Below the pieces are notes generated by a model. The model saw only the letters and a list, made by a program, of their open reading frames with translations, had not been told where the DNA came from and did no database searches. The position numbers and the translations under genes were made by a program. Positions 35,044-45,128 of a stretch of 64,000 bases of DNA are shown here, piece after piece (the first letter of the stretch is position 1; each line of letters starts with the position of its first letter). This stretch comes from Nocardioides flavescens (GTDB lineage: Bacteria; Actinomycetota; Actinomycetes; Propionibacteriales; Nocardioidaceae), in assembly GCF_009823805.1 (NCBI RefSeq), contig NZ_WUEK01000015.1, positions 56,500 through 120,499 of the forward strand, in the 5' to 3' direction.

Positions 35044-35855
35044 GCGCGACCCTGATCCCCGCCATCATCTCCGCCGCCGAGGGCGGCGACGGTGAGTTCG
35101 TCCCGCCGGGGCCCTCCAGCTTCGACCTGCCGCCGTTCGCCAACCTCGGCGGCTTCGAGATCACCAAGCCGATGGGCCTGGTCGTGCTCTCGGCCGTCAT
35201 CGTCATCGGCTTCACCGTGCTCGCCTCGCGCAAGGCCGAGGTCGTGCCCGGTCGCCTGCAGTTCGCCGGCGAGGCCGTCTACGGCTTCGTGCGCAACTCC
35301 ATGGCCCGCGAGTCCATCGGCGGCGAGCACTTCATGAAGTTCGTGCCCTACCTGTTCTCGCTCTTCCTGTTCATCCTGGTGAACAACTACTACGGCATCC
35401 TGCCGTTCCTGCAGTTCCCCAGCTTCTCGCGCATCGGCTTCATCGTCCCGCTCGCGATCATCACCTGGCTGCTCTACATCGGCGCCGGCATCTACGCCCA
35501 CGGCCCGTTCGGCTACCTCAAGCACGCCACCGTCCCGGGCGGCGTGAGCGGCCCGATCCTGCTGCTCCTGGTGCCGCTGGAGTTCATCTCCAACATCCTG
35601 GTCCGCCCCTTCACGCTCACGCTGCGTCTGTTCGGCAACATGTTCGCCGGCCACCTGCTGCTGATCCTGTTCGCCACCGGCGGTGCGGCCCTGCTCACCT
35701 CCGGCAACATCGGCTACGGCGTCGTCGGCGTGCTGTCCTTCGGCCTCGGCATCGCGGTCAGCTTCCTCGAGATGCTGGTCATGTTCCTGCAGGCCTACGT
35801 CTTCACCCTGCTCGCCTCGATGTACATCGGCGAGGCCCTCGCCGACGAGCACTGA
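35040..35855 (+). CDS. atpB: ATP synthase F0 subunit a
   Basis: 271 residues from GTG 35040. Membrane-embedded proton half-channel subunit; the essential Arg lies in FTLTLRLFGNMFAGHLLL, and six hydrophobic helices are visible. It passes protons to the c-ring. It is translationally coupled to the AtpZ-like gene. Confidence 0.97.
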   Translation: MSATLIPAIISAAEGGDGEFVPPGPSSFDLPPFANLGGFEITKPMGLVVLSAVIVIGFTVLASRKAEVVPGRLQFAGEAVYGFVRNSMARESIGGEHFMKFVPYLFSLFLFILVNNYYGILPFLQFPSFSRIGFIVPLAIITWLLYIGAGIYAHGPFGYLKHATVPGGVSGPILLLLVPLEFISNILVRPFTLTLRLFGNMFAGHLLLILFATGGAALLTSGNIGYGVVGVLSFGLGIAVSFLEMLVMFLQAYVFTLLASMYIGEALADEH

Positions 35856-35928
35856 GGCCCACCTCCTCGCTCCACCGCAAGACACCAGCCCGGGACCACA
35901 GAGGCCCCGGACAACGAAAGGAAACACC

Positions 35929-36132
35929 GTGGATGGCTCGCTCAACCTCGTCGGTCTCGGTCTCGCCGCGATCGGCCCGGGTGTCGGCATCGGTCTGATC
36001 TTCGCCGCCTTCATCAGCGGCGTCGCTCGCCAGCCCGAGGCGCGCGGCAACCTGCAGTCCATCGCGATCCTGGGCTTCGTCCTCGCCGAGGCGCTGTTCA
36101 TCATCACCGTCGCGCTGGCCTTCGTCCTCTAG
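35929..36132 (+). CDS. atpE: ATP synthase F0 subunit c
   Basis: 67 residues from GTG 35929, with GAAAGGAAAC as ribosome-binding site. It is a two-helix hairpin: the GLGLAAIGPGVGIGLIF glycine-rich helix 1, the polar loop ARQPEARGN, and helix 2 with the ion-binding Glu54 in GFVLAEALFI. The Glu-Ala context without the Na+ ligand set points to proton coupling. It is shorter than mycobacterial c (81 residues) because the N-terminus is minimal. Confidence 0.97.
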   Translation: MDGSLNLVGLGLAAIGPGVGIGLIFAAFISGVARQPEARGNLQSIAILGFVLAEALFIITVALAFVL

Positions 36133-36161
36133 CCAGCGTTCCCACCAGGGAGAACTGACCC

Positions 36162-36731
36162 ATGCAGAGCTACATCGTGCTGGCCGCGGCCGAGGGGGAG
36201 GAGCACAGCCCCCTCGTCCCGATCTTCTCGGAGATCGTGTTGGCCCTCATCGTGTTCGCGATCGTGCTGTTCGCGGTCACGAAGTTCGTCGTGCCCCGCT
36301 TCGAGCAGGCCTACGCCGAGCGCACCACCGCGATCGAGGGTGGCCTGGCCGCGGCCGAGACCAAGCAGGCCGAGGCCGACGCCAAGCTCGCCCAGCTGGA
36401 GGCTCAGCTGGCCGATGCCCGTCACGAGGCCTCGCGCATCCGCGAGGAGGCCCGTGAGCAGGGTGCGGCGATCATCGCCGAGATGCGGCAGCAGGCCCAG
36501 GCCGACGCCACCCGCATCGTCGAGAGCGGCAAGGCTCAGATCGAGGCCGAGCGCCAGCAGGCCGTCACGGCTCTGCGGGCCGAGGTCGGTGCCCTGGCGA
36601 CGAGCCTCGCCGGTCGCGTCGTCGGCGAGAGCCTGGAGGACGACGAGCGCTCCTCGCGCGTCGTCGACCGCTTCCTGGCCGACCTCGAGACCATCGAGGC
36701 CTCCGAGGCCGCCGGCTCCAGGGGCGTCTGA
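36162..36731 (+). CDS. atpF: ATP synthase F0 subunit b
   Basis: 189 residues from ATG 36162 behind GGGAGAA. One N-terminal membrane helix (about 20-40: IVLALIVFAIVLFAVTKFVV) is followed by a long charged coiled coil rich in Glu, Ala and Gln, forming the peripheral stalk. Unlike M. tuberculosis, where a second b is fused to delta, b and delta are separate genes here. It shares one base with the delta gene (TGATG). Confidence 0.96.
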   Translation: MQSYIVLAAAEGEEHSPLVPIFSEIVLALIVFAIVLFAVTKFVVPRFEQAYAERTTAIEGGLAAAETKQAEADAKLAQLEAQLADARHEASRIREEAREQGAAIIAEMRQQAQADATRIVESGKAQIEAERQQAVTALRAEVGALATSLAGRVVGESLEDDERSSRVVDRFLADLETIEASEAAGSRGV

Positions 36732-37558
36732 TGGTCCACCCGCTGAGCTCGCTGCGCGGTTCGTCCGCGGAGGCGCTGCACGACCTCGGTGACCGGCTGG
36801 ACTCCGGCTCGCTCACCGAGGAGCAGTACGCCACCCTCGGGAGCGACCTGTTCGGCGTGGCCGCGCTCCTGCGCAGCGAGCCGGCGCTGCGGCGCACCGT
36901 CACCGACGTCTCCACCGCCGCCGAGGCGAAGTCGTCACTGGCGCGCCAGCTGCTCGACGGCAAGGTCTCCGGCCCCGCCGTCGACCTGGTCGCCGACGCC
37001 GTCGCCAAGCGCTGGGTCGCCGCCCGCGACCTGGCCGACACCCTGGAGCACCTCGGGGCTGTCGCGGTCGTCCGCTCGGCGGGTCGCGAGGCGGCCGGCC
37101 GGCTGTCCGACGAGCTGTTCGTCGTCGGTCAGACGGTGGAGGCCAACCCCGAGCTGGGGACCGCCCTGTCGGACCCACAGCGCTCCGCGAGCGACAAGGC
37201 CGGGCTCCTGCGCGCGCTGCTCGCCTCGAGGGTGCTGCCCGCGACGATGACGCTGGCCGAGCAGGCGCTCTCGGGCTCCCACCGCTCCTTCGGTGCCGCC
37301 ATCGGCGAGTACCAGAAGGTCGCGGCGGCCACCTACGGCGAGGGCGTCGCCCTCGTCACGGCAGCGCGTGAGCTCACCGACGCGGAGCAGGAGCGTCTCG
37401 CCCGGGCGCTCTCCGCACAGTACGACCGCCCCATCCACCTCAACCTCGAGGTCGACCGCTCGCTGCTGGGCGGTCTGCGCGTCGAGATCGGTGACGACGT
37501 CATCGACGGCACGGTGCTCGCCCGCCTCGACGAGGCGCGTCGCCGCCTCGCCGGCTGA
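36731..37558 (+). CDS. atpH: ATP synthase F1 subunit delta
   Basis: 275 residues from ATG 36731, longer than the ~180-residue E. coli delta but usual for actinobacteria, which carry an N-terminal extension. The C-terminal part has the family motif VDRSLLGGLRVEIGDDVIDGTV. It joins the top of F1 to the b stalk. A 62-base gap with AGAGAGTAGGGACAG precedes atpA. Confidence 0.95.
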   Translation: MVHPLSSLRGSSAEALHDLGDRLDSGSLTEEQYATLGSDLFGVAALLRSEPALRRTVTDVSTAAEAKSSLARQLLDGKVSGPAVDLVADAVAKRWVAARDLADTLEHLGAVAVVRSAGREAAGRLSDELFVVGQTVEANPELGTALSDPQRSASDKAGLLRALLASRVLPATMTLAEQALSGSHRSFGAAIGEYQKVAAATYGEGVALVTAARELTDAEQERLARALSAQYDRPIHLNLEVDRSLLGGLRVEIGDDVIDGTVLARLDEARRRLAG

Positions 37559-37620
37559 CCCGCACCCCGCACCACACCCAGAGCACCCGAAGCGAAGCTC
37601 AAGAGAGTAGGGACAGACCA

Positions 37621-39261
37621 ATGACGGAGCTTTCGATCCGCCCGGACGAGATCCGTGACGCACTGCAGAAGTTCGTGTCCGACTACCAGCCCTCGGCCGC
37701 GGCCAAGGAGGAGGTCGGCACCGTCGCCACCGCCGGCGACGGCATCGCCCGCGTCTCGGGCCTGCCCTCGTGCATGGCCAACGAGCTCCTCGAGTTCGAG
37801 GACGGCACGCTCGGTCTCGCGCTGAACCTCGACACCCGCGAGATCGGTGTCGTCATCCTCGGTGACTTCGAGGGCATCGAGGAGGGTCAGACGGTGCGCC
37901 GCACCGGCGAGATCCTCTCGGTCCCCGTCGGCGACGCCTTCCTCGGTCGCGTGGTCGACCCGCTCGGCACCCCGATCGACGGCCTCGGCGCCATCGAGTC
38001 CAGCGAGCGCCGCGCGCTCGAGCTGCAGGCACCCGGCGTGATGGCCCGCAAGTCGGTGCACGAGCCGCTCGCCACCGGCATCAAGGCCATCGACTCGATG
38101 ACCCCGATCGGCCGCGGTCAGCGCCAGCTCATCATCGGCGACCGTTCCACCGGCAAGACGACGATCGCGATCGACACGATCATCAACCAGAAGCAGAACT
38201 GGGAGTCGGGCGACCCGGACAAGCAGGTCCGCTGCATCTACGTCGCCATCGGTCAGAAGGGCTCGACCATCGCCTCGGTGCGTGGCGCCCTCGAGGAGGC
38301 CGGCGCGCTGGAGTACACCACCATCGTCGCCTCGCCCGCTTCGGACTCGGCCGGGTTCAAGTACCTCGCCCCCTACACCGGCTCGGCCATCGGCCAGCAC
38401 TGGATGTACGACGGCAAGCACGTCCTGATCATCTTCGACGACCTCACCAAGCAGGCCGAGGCCTACCGCGCGGTGTCGCTGCTGCTGCGCCGCCCGCCGG
38501 GCCGCGAGGCCTACCCCGGTGACGTGTTCTACCTGCACAGCCGCCTGCTCGAGCGCTGCGCGAAGCTGTCGGACGAGCTCGGTGCGGGCTCGATGACCGG
38601 CCTGCCGATCATCGAGACCAAGGCCAACGACGTCTCGGCCTACATCCCGACCAACGTCATCTCGATCACCGATGGCCAGATCTTCCTGCAGTCGGACCTG
38701 TTCGCGGCCAACCAGCGCCCGGCGATCGACGTCGGCGTCTCGGTCTCCCGCGTGGGTGGCTCGGCGATGACCAAGGCGATGAAGGCCGTCACCGGCTCGC
38801 TCAAGGTCGACCTCGCGCAGTTCCGCGCGATGGAGGCGTTCGCGATGTTCGCCTCCGACCTCGACGCCGCCTCGCGTCAGCAGCTCGACCGCGGTCAGCG
38901 CCTGATGGCGCTGCTCAAGCAGCCGGCCTACTCGCCGTACCCGCTCGAGGAGATGACCGTCTCGCTGTGGCTCGGCACCACCGGCCGCCTCGACCGCGTG
39001 CCGGTCGAGGACGTCCTCCGCTTCGAGCGCGAGTTCCTCGACTACCTGCGCCGCTCGCACGACGGCGTGCTGTCGACGATCCGCGAGACGCTCAAGTTCG
39101 ACGACGACACCGACAACGCGCTCGGTGACGCCTACACCTCCTTCCTCGACCAGTTCGAGACCTCCGACGGCGGCTCGGTCAAGGCCGGCTCGGCCAAGGA
39201 GGAGGCGCTCGAGGACGACGAGCTCGAGCAGGAGCAGATCGTCAAGCAGAAGCGAGGCTGA
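37621..39261 (+). CDS. atpA: ATP synthase F1 subunit alpha
   Basis: 546 residues from ATG 37621. Walker A GDRSTGKTTIAID, PAYSPYPLEEM and SYIPTNVISITDGQ-type segments mark the non-catalytic alpha subunit. The C-terminal ~35 residues are an acidic Glu/Asp-rich tail beyond the core; actinobacterial alpha subunits often have such an extension, which in mycobacteria restrains ATP hydrolysis. That role here is inference. Confidence 0.98.
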   Translation: MTELSIRPDEIRDALQKFVSDYQPSAAAKEEVGTVATAGDGIARVSGLPSCMANELLEFEDGTLGLALNLDTREIGVVILGDFEGIEEGQTVRRTGEILSVPVGDAFLGRVVDPLGTPIDGLGAIESSERRALELQAPGVMARKSVHEPLATGIKAIDSMTPIGRGQRQLIIGDRSTGKTTIAIDTIINQKQNWESGDPDKQVRCIYVAIGQKGSTIASVRGALEEAGALEYTTIVASPASDSAGFKYLAPYTGSAIGQHWMYDGKHVLIIFDDLTKQAEAYRAVSLLLRRPPGREAYPGDVFYLHSRLLERCAKLSDELGAGSMTGLPIIETKANDVSAYIPTNVISITDGQIFLQSDLFAANQRPAIDVGVSVSRVGGSAMTKAMKAVTGSLKVDLAQFRAMEAFAMFASDLDAASRQQLDRGQRLMALLKQPAYSPYPLEEMTVSLWLGTTGRLDRVPVEDVLRFEREFLDYLRRSHDGVLSTIRETLKFDDDTDNALGDAYTSFLDQFETSDGGSVKAGSAKEEALEDDELEQEQIVKQKRG

Positions 39262-39268
39262 CCCACCG

Positions 39269-40195
39269 ATGGCTGTATCGCTGCGGGAGTACCGCGCGCG
39301 GATCAAGTCGACCGAGTCGATGAAGAAGATCACGCGCGCCATGGAGCTCATCGCTGCCTCGCGCATCATCAAGGCGCAGCAGCGGGCCCAGGCGGCCGCG
39401 CCGTACGCACGCGAGCTGACCCGGGCGGTCTCCGCCGTGGCGACGTACTCCAACGTCGACCACCCGCTCACCAAGGAGGAGACCGACCCCAAGCGGGCGG
39501 CCGTCCTCGTCGTCACGAGTGACCGCGGTCTGGCCGGGGCCTACTCGGCGAGCGTGCTCAAGGAGGCCGAGCGCCTCGCCGAGCGGCTGCGCTCGGAGGG
39601 CAAGGAGATCGACCTCTACGTCACCGGTCGCAAGGCGGAGGCCTACTACCGCTTCCGCGGTCGCCCGGTCGTGCAGGCCTGGACCGGCTTCTCCGACCAG
39701 CCGTCCTACGAGGTGGCGGCGGAGATCGGGCGCACGCTCATCGCCTCCTTCGTCAAGGAGCAGGGCGAGGAGGGCGACGTCGACGAGGTCCACGTCGTCT
39801 ACACCCGGTTCCGCTCGATGCTGACGCAGGAGCCGACGGCCGTGCGGCTGCTGCCGCTCGAGGTCGTGGAGGCCGAAGAGGGTGGGTCCAGCGAGGCACC
39901 TCAGAAGACCGAGCTGCTGCCGCTCTACGAGTTCGAGCCCTCGCCGGAGCGCGTGCTCGACGCGCTGCTGCCGCAGTACGTCCAGAGCCGCATCTTCTTC
40001 GCCCTGCTGCAGGCGGCCGCCTCCGAGCTGGCCGCACGTCAGAAGGCGATGAAGTCGGCGACGGACAACGCGGACGAGCTCATCAAGAAGTACACCCGGG
40101 TGGCCAACCAGGCGCGTCAGGCCGGCATCACCCAGGAGATCAGCGAGATCGTCGGTGGCGTCAACGCGCTGGCCGACGCCCAGGCCGAAGCGTAA
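39269..40195 (+). CDS. atpG: ATP synthase F1 subunit gamma
   Basis: 308 residues from ATG 39269. N-terminal SLREYRARIKSTESMKKIT and C-terminal RQAGITQEISEIVGGVNAL form the central-stalk coiled coil. An acidic loop (VVEAEEGGSSEAPQKTELL) near residue 205 corresponds to the actinobacterial gamma insertion region. It rotates inside the alpha3beta3 head. Confidence 0.97.
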   Translation: MAVSLREYRARIKSTESMKKITRAMELIAASRIIKAQQRAQAAAPYARELTRAVSAVATYSNVDHPLTKEETDPKRAAVLVVTSDRGLAGAYSASVLKEAERLAERLRSEGKEIDLYVTGRKAEAYYRFRGRPVVQAWTGFSDQPSYEVAAEIGRTLIASFVKEQGEEGDVDEVHVVYTRFRSMLTQEPTAVRLLPLEVVEAEEGGSSEAPQKTELLPLYEFEPSPERVLDALLPQYVQSRIFFALLQAAASELAARQKAMKSATDNADELIKKYTRVANQARQAGITQEISEIVGGVNALADAQAEA

Positions 40196-40210
40196 GTAGG
40201 GAGTAGAGAC

Positions 40211-41665
<1,455 letters not shown>

Positions 41666-41668
41666 CCC

Positions 41669-42070
41669 ATGGCTGACTCACTCACTGTCGAGCTGGTCGC
41701 GGCCGACCGCGTCGTCTGGTCCGGTGCGGCCACGATGGTCATCGCGCGGACCGTGGAGGGCGACATCGGCGTCCTCCGCGGCCACGCGCCCGTCCTGTCG
41801 GTCCTGACGGAGGCGGTCGTCGAGATCACCAGCGAGGACGGCTCCGTCGTCTTCGCGGTGGCCGACGGCGGCTTCCTGTCGGTGGCCGGCGACCGTGTCT
41901 CCATCCTGTCGGAGCACGCTGAGCTGTCGGCCGAGGTCGACGTCGACGCGGCCCGCGCCGCGCTCGAGGAGGCCCGCTCGGGCTCGCTGCCCACCGGCGA
42001 CGAGACCCAGCGCCGCATCCGCATGGCCGAGGCGCGCCTGCGCGTCGTCGAGCGCGACACCTCGAGGTAA
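41669..42070 (+). CDS. atpC: ATP synthase F1 subunit epsilon
   Basis: 133 residues from ATG 41669, 3 bases after atpD. The N-terminal beta sandwich includes GDIGVLRGHAPVLSVL, and the C-terminal helical hairpin is complete (AALEEARSG ... AEARLRVVERD). It couples rotation and can inhibit hydrolysis. It is the last atp gene; a clean hairpin follows. Confidence 0.96.
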   Translation: MADSLTVELVAADRVVWSGAATMVIARTVEGDIGVLRGHAPVLSVLTEAVVEITSEDGSVVFAVADGGFLSVAGDRVSILSEHAELSAEVDVDAARAALEEARSGSLPTGDETQRRIRMAEARLRVVERDTSR

Positions 42071-42076
42071 CGCCTT

Positions 42077-42106
42077 CGACCGGGGCCCCGCTGTGGGCCC
42101 CGGTCG
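42077..42106 (+). terminator. Hairpin after atpC
   Basis: A perfect 12-bp stem (42077-42088 with 42095-42106) with a 6-base loop, starting 6 bases after the atpC stop. It likely ends or attenuates the atp transcript before the DUF2550 gene. Confidence 0.7.
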
Positions 42107-42125
42107 CGAATGGGAGGATGCCAGG

Positions 42126-42569
42126 GTGCCCGTCTGGTTGACGCTGCTGGACGTCGCCGGCGCCCTGGTCGCCCTCGTGATCCTCTACGGGCTCGCGCTC
42201 GTCGTACGCCGTCGCGTGCTGTCACGCCACGGCGGCACCTTCGAGCTGAGCCACCGCATGCGCCCCGGCGACGAGCCGGGGCGCGGCTGGCTCCTGGGCC
42301 TGGGTCGCTACTCCGGCGAGCAGCTCGAGTGGTTCCGGATCTTCACGCTCTCGCCGCGTCCCAAACGGGCCTGGACCCGCGGGTCGCTGGCCTACGAGCG
42401 GTCCCGTGAGCCCGAGGGGCTGGAGCGCAACGTGCTCTACCCCGACCACGTCGTCGTCGAGTGCGAGACCGCGTCCGGCCCGGTCGACCTGGCGATGGGG
42501 CGCGAGTCGTTGACCGGCTTCCAGGCGTGGCTGGAGTCCCGCCCGCCCGGGACGGACTGGTCGCACTGA
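42126..42569 (+). CDS. DUF2550 membrane protein
   Basis: 147 residues from GTG 42126. One N-terminal membrane helix (about 5-25) precedes a soluble domain with RGWLLGLGRYSGEQLEWFRIF and VVVECETASGPVDLAMG, typical of DUF2550. This family sits directly after atpC across actinobacteria (Rv1312 position), but its function is unknown. The stop overlaps the possible CTG start of the next gene. Confidence 0.9.
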   Translation: MPVWLTLLDVAGALVALVILYGLALVVRRRVLSRHGGTFELSHRMRPGDEPGRGWLLGLGRYSGEQLEWFRIFTLSPRPKRAWTRGSLAYERSREPEGLERNVLYPDHVVVECETASGPVDLAMGRESLTGFQAWLESRPPGTDWSH

Positions 42570-43735
42570 GCTCTCCCCACGCTGCCGCTCGCAACGCCGT
42601 CTTCGCGGTCTTCGCCTTCAACGGCGTCCTGTTCAGCTCCTTCGTCTCGCGCATCCCCGACGTGCGTTCGGGGCTCGACCTCGACAACGGTGCCCTCGGC
42701 CTGCTGCTGCTCGCCATCGCGGCGGGCTCGGTGCTGGCCCTGCCCTCGGCGGGGTTCTTCATCCAGCGCCACTCCGCGGCTCTGGTGGTGCGCACGGCGG
42801 TCTGTCTCGACGCGGGTGGTCTGCTCTGCGCGGCGAGCGGTGCCGTGCTCGGCATCGTGCCGCTGACCGCCGTCGGGCTCTTCTGCTACGGCATCGGCAC
42901 CGGGGTCTGGGACGTCGCGATGAACGTCGAGGGTGCCGAGGTCGAGCGACACCTCGGCCGCTCGATCATGCCGCGCTTCCACGCCGCGTGGTCCTTCGGC
43001 TCGATCGCCGGGGCCGCGATCGGCGTACCGATGGCGGCACTCCACGTGCCGATCCCGCTGCACTTCGCCGCGGTCGGGGTCGTCAGCGCTGCCGCGGTGT
43101 TCCGCTGGACCCGCTCGTTCCTGCCCGTCGTCGAGCCGGAGCCGGGGGAGTCGGCCCCAGCCTCGGCCGGCTCCGCCTGGCTCGAGCCCCGCACCCTCGC
43201 CATCGGCGTGATGGTGCTCGGCTTCGCCGTCGTCGAGGGGTCGGCCAACGACTGGCTCAGCCTCGCCCTCATCGACGGCTACGAGGTCGACCACTGGGTC
43301 GGCGTCGCGGGGTTCGCGGTCTTCGTCTCCGCCATGACCACCGGCCGCCTGCTCGGCCCCAACGTGCTCGACCGCTGGGGGCGCGTGCGCGTGCTGTGGG
43401 CGACAGCATTCTGCGCGGCCCTCGGGATCGTGCTCACCGTCTTCGGCACGGTGGCGCCCGTGGTCGTGCTCGGGATCCTGATCTGGGGCCTCGGCGCCTC
43501 GCTCGGCTTCCCCGTCGGGATGTCGGCGGCTGCCGACGACCCCCGCCACTCCGCCGGCCGGGTCGCGGTGGTCTCCACCATCGGCTACACCGCGTTCCTC
43601 GCCGGGCCGCCGCTGCTCGGCTACCTCGGCGACCACGTCGGCACCCTCGAGGCACTCCTCGCCGTCGCGGTCCTGATGGCGCCCGCCGCGCTGAGCGTCA
43701 CCGCGGCTCGACCCCAGACCGTCCGAGCCCCCTGA
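42527..43735 (+). CDS. Major facilitator superfamily permease (start uncertain)
   Basis: 402 residues if read from GTG 42527, inside the preceding gene. The conserved sequence begins only at about 42585 (ARNAVFAVFAFNG), and no ATG or GTG exists between 42528 and there; CTG 42566, overlapping the upstream TGA as CTGA, would give 389 residues. Twelve membrane helices are visible, with RIPDVRSGLDLDNGALGLLLL and an ASLGFPVGMSAAADDP segment, like the FucP/YbjJ-type MFS group. The substrate is unknown. Possible coupling with the DUF2550 gene is inferred from the overlap. Confidence 0.8.
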   Translation: MAGVPPARDGLVALSSPHAAARNAVFAVFAFNGVLFSSFVSRIPDVRSGLDLDNGALGLLLLAIAAGSVLALPSAGFFIQRHSAALVVRTAVCLDAGGLLCAASGAVLGIVPLTAVGLFCYGIGTGVWDVAMNVEGAEVERHLGRSIMPRFHAAWSFGSIAGAAIGVPMAALHVPIPLHFAAVGVVSAAAVFRWTRSFLPVVEPEPGESAPASAGSAWLEPRTLAIGVMVLGFAVVEGSANDWLSLALIDGYEVDHWVGVAGFAVFVSAMTTGRLLGPNVLDRWGRVRVLWATAFCAALGIVLTVFGTVAPVVVLGILIWGLGASLGFPVGMSAAADDPRHSAGRVAVVSTIGYTAFLAGPPLLGYLGDHVGTLEALLAVAVLMAPAALSVTAARPQTVRAP

Positions 43736-43809
43736 GACCCTCTGGTCACACCAGTGCCGTCTGTCCACAGGCGGCGATCGAGCGGTTCCTCCGGGCGGTG
43801 CTCCCTCGT

Positions 43810-43815
43810 TAGGGT
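43810..43815 (+). promoter_or_regulatory. -10 element (TAGGGT) of the lipoprotein gene
   Basis: TAGGGT 30 bases before ATG 43846, leaving a short leader with GGGGGAGGA (43832-43840) as ribosome-binding site. Confidence 0.4.
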
Positions 43816-43845
43816 GAGGCCGTCCGCTTCCGGGGGAGGACTCAC

Positions 43846-44388
43846 ATGACGTCACGCACGCTTGCTGCTCTCGCACTGGCCGGTGCCTTGGCCCTCGCCG
43901 GGTGCGGGGGAGACCCCGAGCCCAAGGTCGCCGACCCGGCGCCGAGCGCCTCGACGTCGGCGCCAACCGCGTCCGCCTCGCCCACCGCGTCGGAGACGGC
44001 TGACACCCAGCAGGCCTACCGCGACTTCATCGAGTCCTACGTCGACGCGATCTCGCGATCGCTGTCCACCGGTGATCCGAGCGAGTGGTTGGCGATGTCG
44101 TCGCCGGAGTGCAAAAACTGCAAGAGTCTCGCTCAGGGACTCGCCGATGGCTTCGCGAACGGGGGCAGGATCGACGGAGGCAGTTGGCGTGCGCTGAGCT
44201 CGCGGTTTAAGACCACAGGAAACTTGGGTCAAGTTTGGAACGTCCGCGTCGAACAGACTTCACAGACCTGGCTGTCCAGCACGGGTGAAGTAGTACGTGA
44301 ATTCCCACCACGGACCGACGTGGTCGGACTCGCAATTACCGATGCCGGTGAGCTCAAAGTTCGTGAGCTAGATCTTCGGACGTCATGA
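43846..44388 (+). CDS. DUF6318-family lipoprotein
   Basis: 180 residues from ATG 43846. A type II signal peptide ends in LAGC (Cys about residue 19), giving lipid anchoring to the membrane, then a Ser/Thr/Pro/Ala-rich linker. The folded domain with SPECKNCKSLAQGLADGF matches the actinobacterial DUF6318 family, with two close cysteines. The function is unknown. Base composition falls sharply from about 44100 onward, inside the gene. The stop overlaps the next gene (ATGA), so the two are co-expressed. Confidence 0.85.
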   Translation: MTSRTLAALALAGALALAGCGGDPEPKVADPAPSASTSAPTASASPTASETADTQQAYRDFIESYVDAISRSLSTGDPSEWLAMSSPECKNCKSLAQGLADGFANGGRIDGGSWRALSSRFKTTGNLGQVWNVRVEQTSQTWLSSTGEVVREFPPRTDVVGLAITDAGELKVRELDLRTS

Positions 44389-44830
44389 AGGCCCGTATCG
44401 CCGCGGCGCTCGTCATCATCGTCCTGAGCGGGCCGGCGGCTAGCGCAGACGGTGATGACGGATCTGCCGGAGCGACCGCTGGCACCGGGGGACTATGGGG
44501 CCATGTAACCAACCAGAACCTCACCGGAAACTCGTCGCAAAACACCCCGAGCGATGCGGATCAGACCTCGGTGACCATAGATCTCGGAACGGAACTCGTG
44601 GATGGTTTCTGCGACGGTCTCAACTGGACGCCGAGTTGCGTCCCGCAAGAAGCACCGCAGGAGCAAGCCGTCGTGACGACAGCTCTGGTGACGCAGGCCT
44701 TCCAGTTCACGCCGTTGCCGCCGCAGAACCTGATCGTTCAGCCGCCGAACGGGCGGACGCTGGTGAACTTCGAGACGAACTTCTACACCGACGCACCCGA
44801 AGTGCTCCCGATCATCGCCGTGCCTCTACT
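44100..44830 (+). other. Low-GC tract spanning two secreted-protein genes
   Basis: Hand counts of five 60-base lines (44221-44400 and 44521-44640) give 55-58% GC, against 67% at 43981-44040 and 75% at 44881-44940. The edges fall inside the lipoprotein gene and inside the PKD-domain gene, not at gene borders. Codons such as AAA, TTA-poor but AAT/GTA/CTA-containing, unlike neighbours, occur only here. It suggests replaced or recently acquired sequence. Confidence 0.65.
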
Positions 44831-45116
44831 GGACCAGGTCGTCGAACTGCGGGTGTGGCCGGAGTCGTTCACGTGGCACTTCGGTGACGGCCGGTCGGTG
44901 ACGACGTCGGAGCGGGGTGCGCCGTACCCGACGATGGGCGTGACCCACGAGTACCGGCGCAAGGGTCAGGTGGCTCCGAGCCTGGACACGACGTACGCCG
45001 CGCAGTGGCGCCTGCAGGGGCAGGGAGCCTGGCAGCCGGTCGACGGCACGGTGACGATCGCGGGGGCGCCAGCGCAGCTCGACGTGCTGACGGCCACACC
45101 TCAGCTGGTCGGCTAG
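44385..45116 (+). CDS. Secreted PKD-domain protein
   Basis: 243 residues from ATG 44385. A signal peptide (hydrophobic 5-20, cut near ASADG) is followed by a polar, Asn/Gln/Thr-rich segment and a PKD fold around residues 155-215 (FTWHFGDGRSVTT ... PTMGVTHEYRRKG). PKD domains mediate protein or carbohydrate contacts outside the cell. The partner is probably the lipoprotein encoded upstream, with which it shares ATGA. The N-terminal half lies in the low-GC tract, the PKD half in normal high-GC DNA. The function is unknown. Confidence 0.8.
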   Translation: MKARIAAALVIIVLSGPAASADGDDGSAGATAGTGGLWGHVTNQNLTGNSSQNTPSDADQTSVTIDLGTELVDGFCDGLNWTPSCVPQEAPQEQAVVTTALVTQAFQFTPLPPQNLIVQPPNGRTLVNFETNFYTDAPEVLPIIAVPLLDQVVELRVWPESFTWHFGDGRSVTTSERGAPYPTMGVTHEYRRKGQVAPSLDTTYAAQWRLQGQGAWQPVDGTVTIAGAPAQLDVLTATPQLVG

Positions 45117-45128
45117 GCCCCGGACCGC

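Noticed and set aside
36162..37558. Fused b-delta subunit as in M. tuberculosis
   Set aside because: Stop and start overlap by one base; the two are separate genes of ordinary length.
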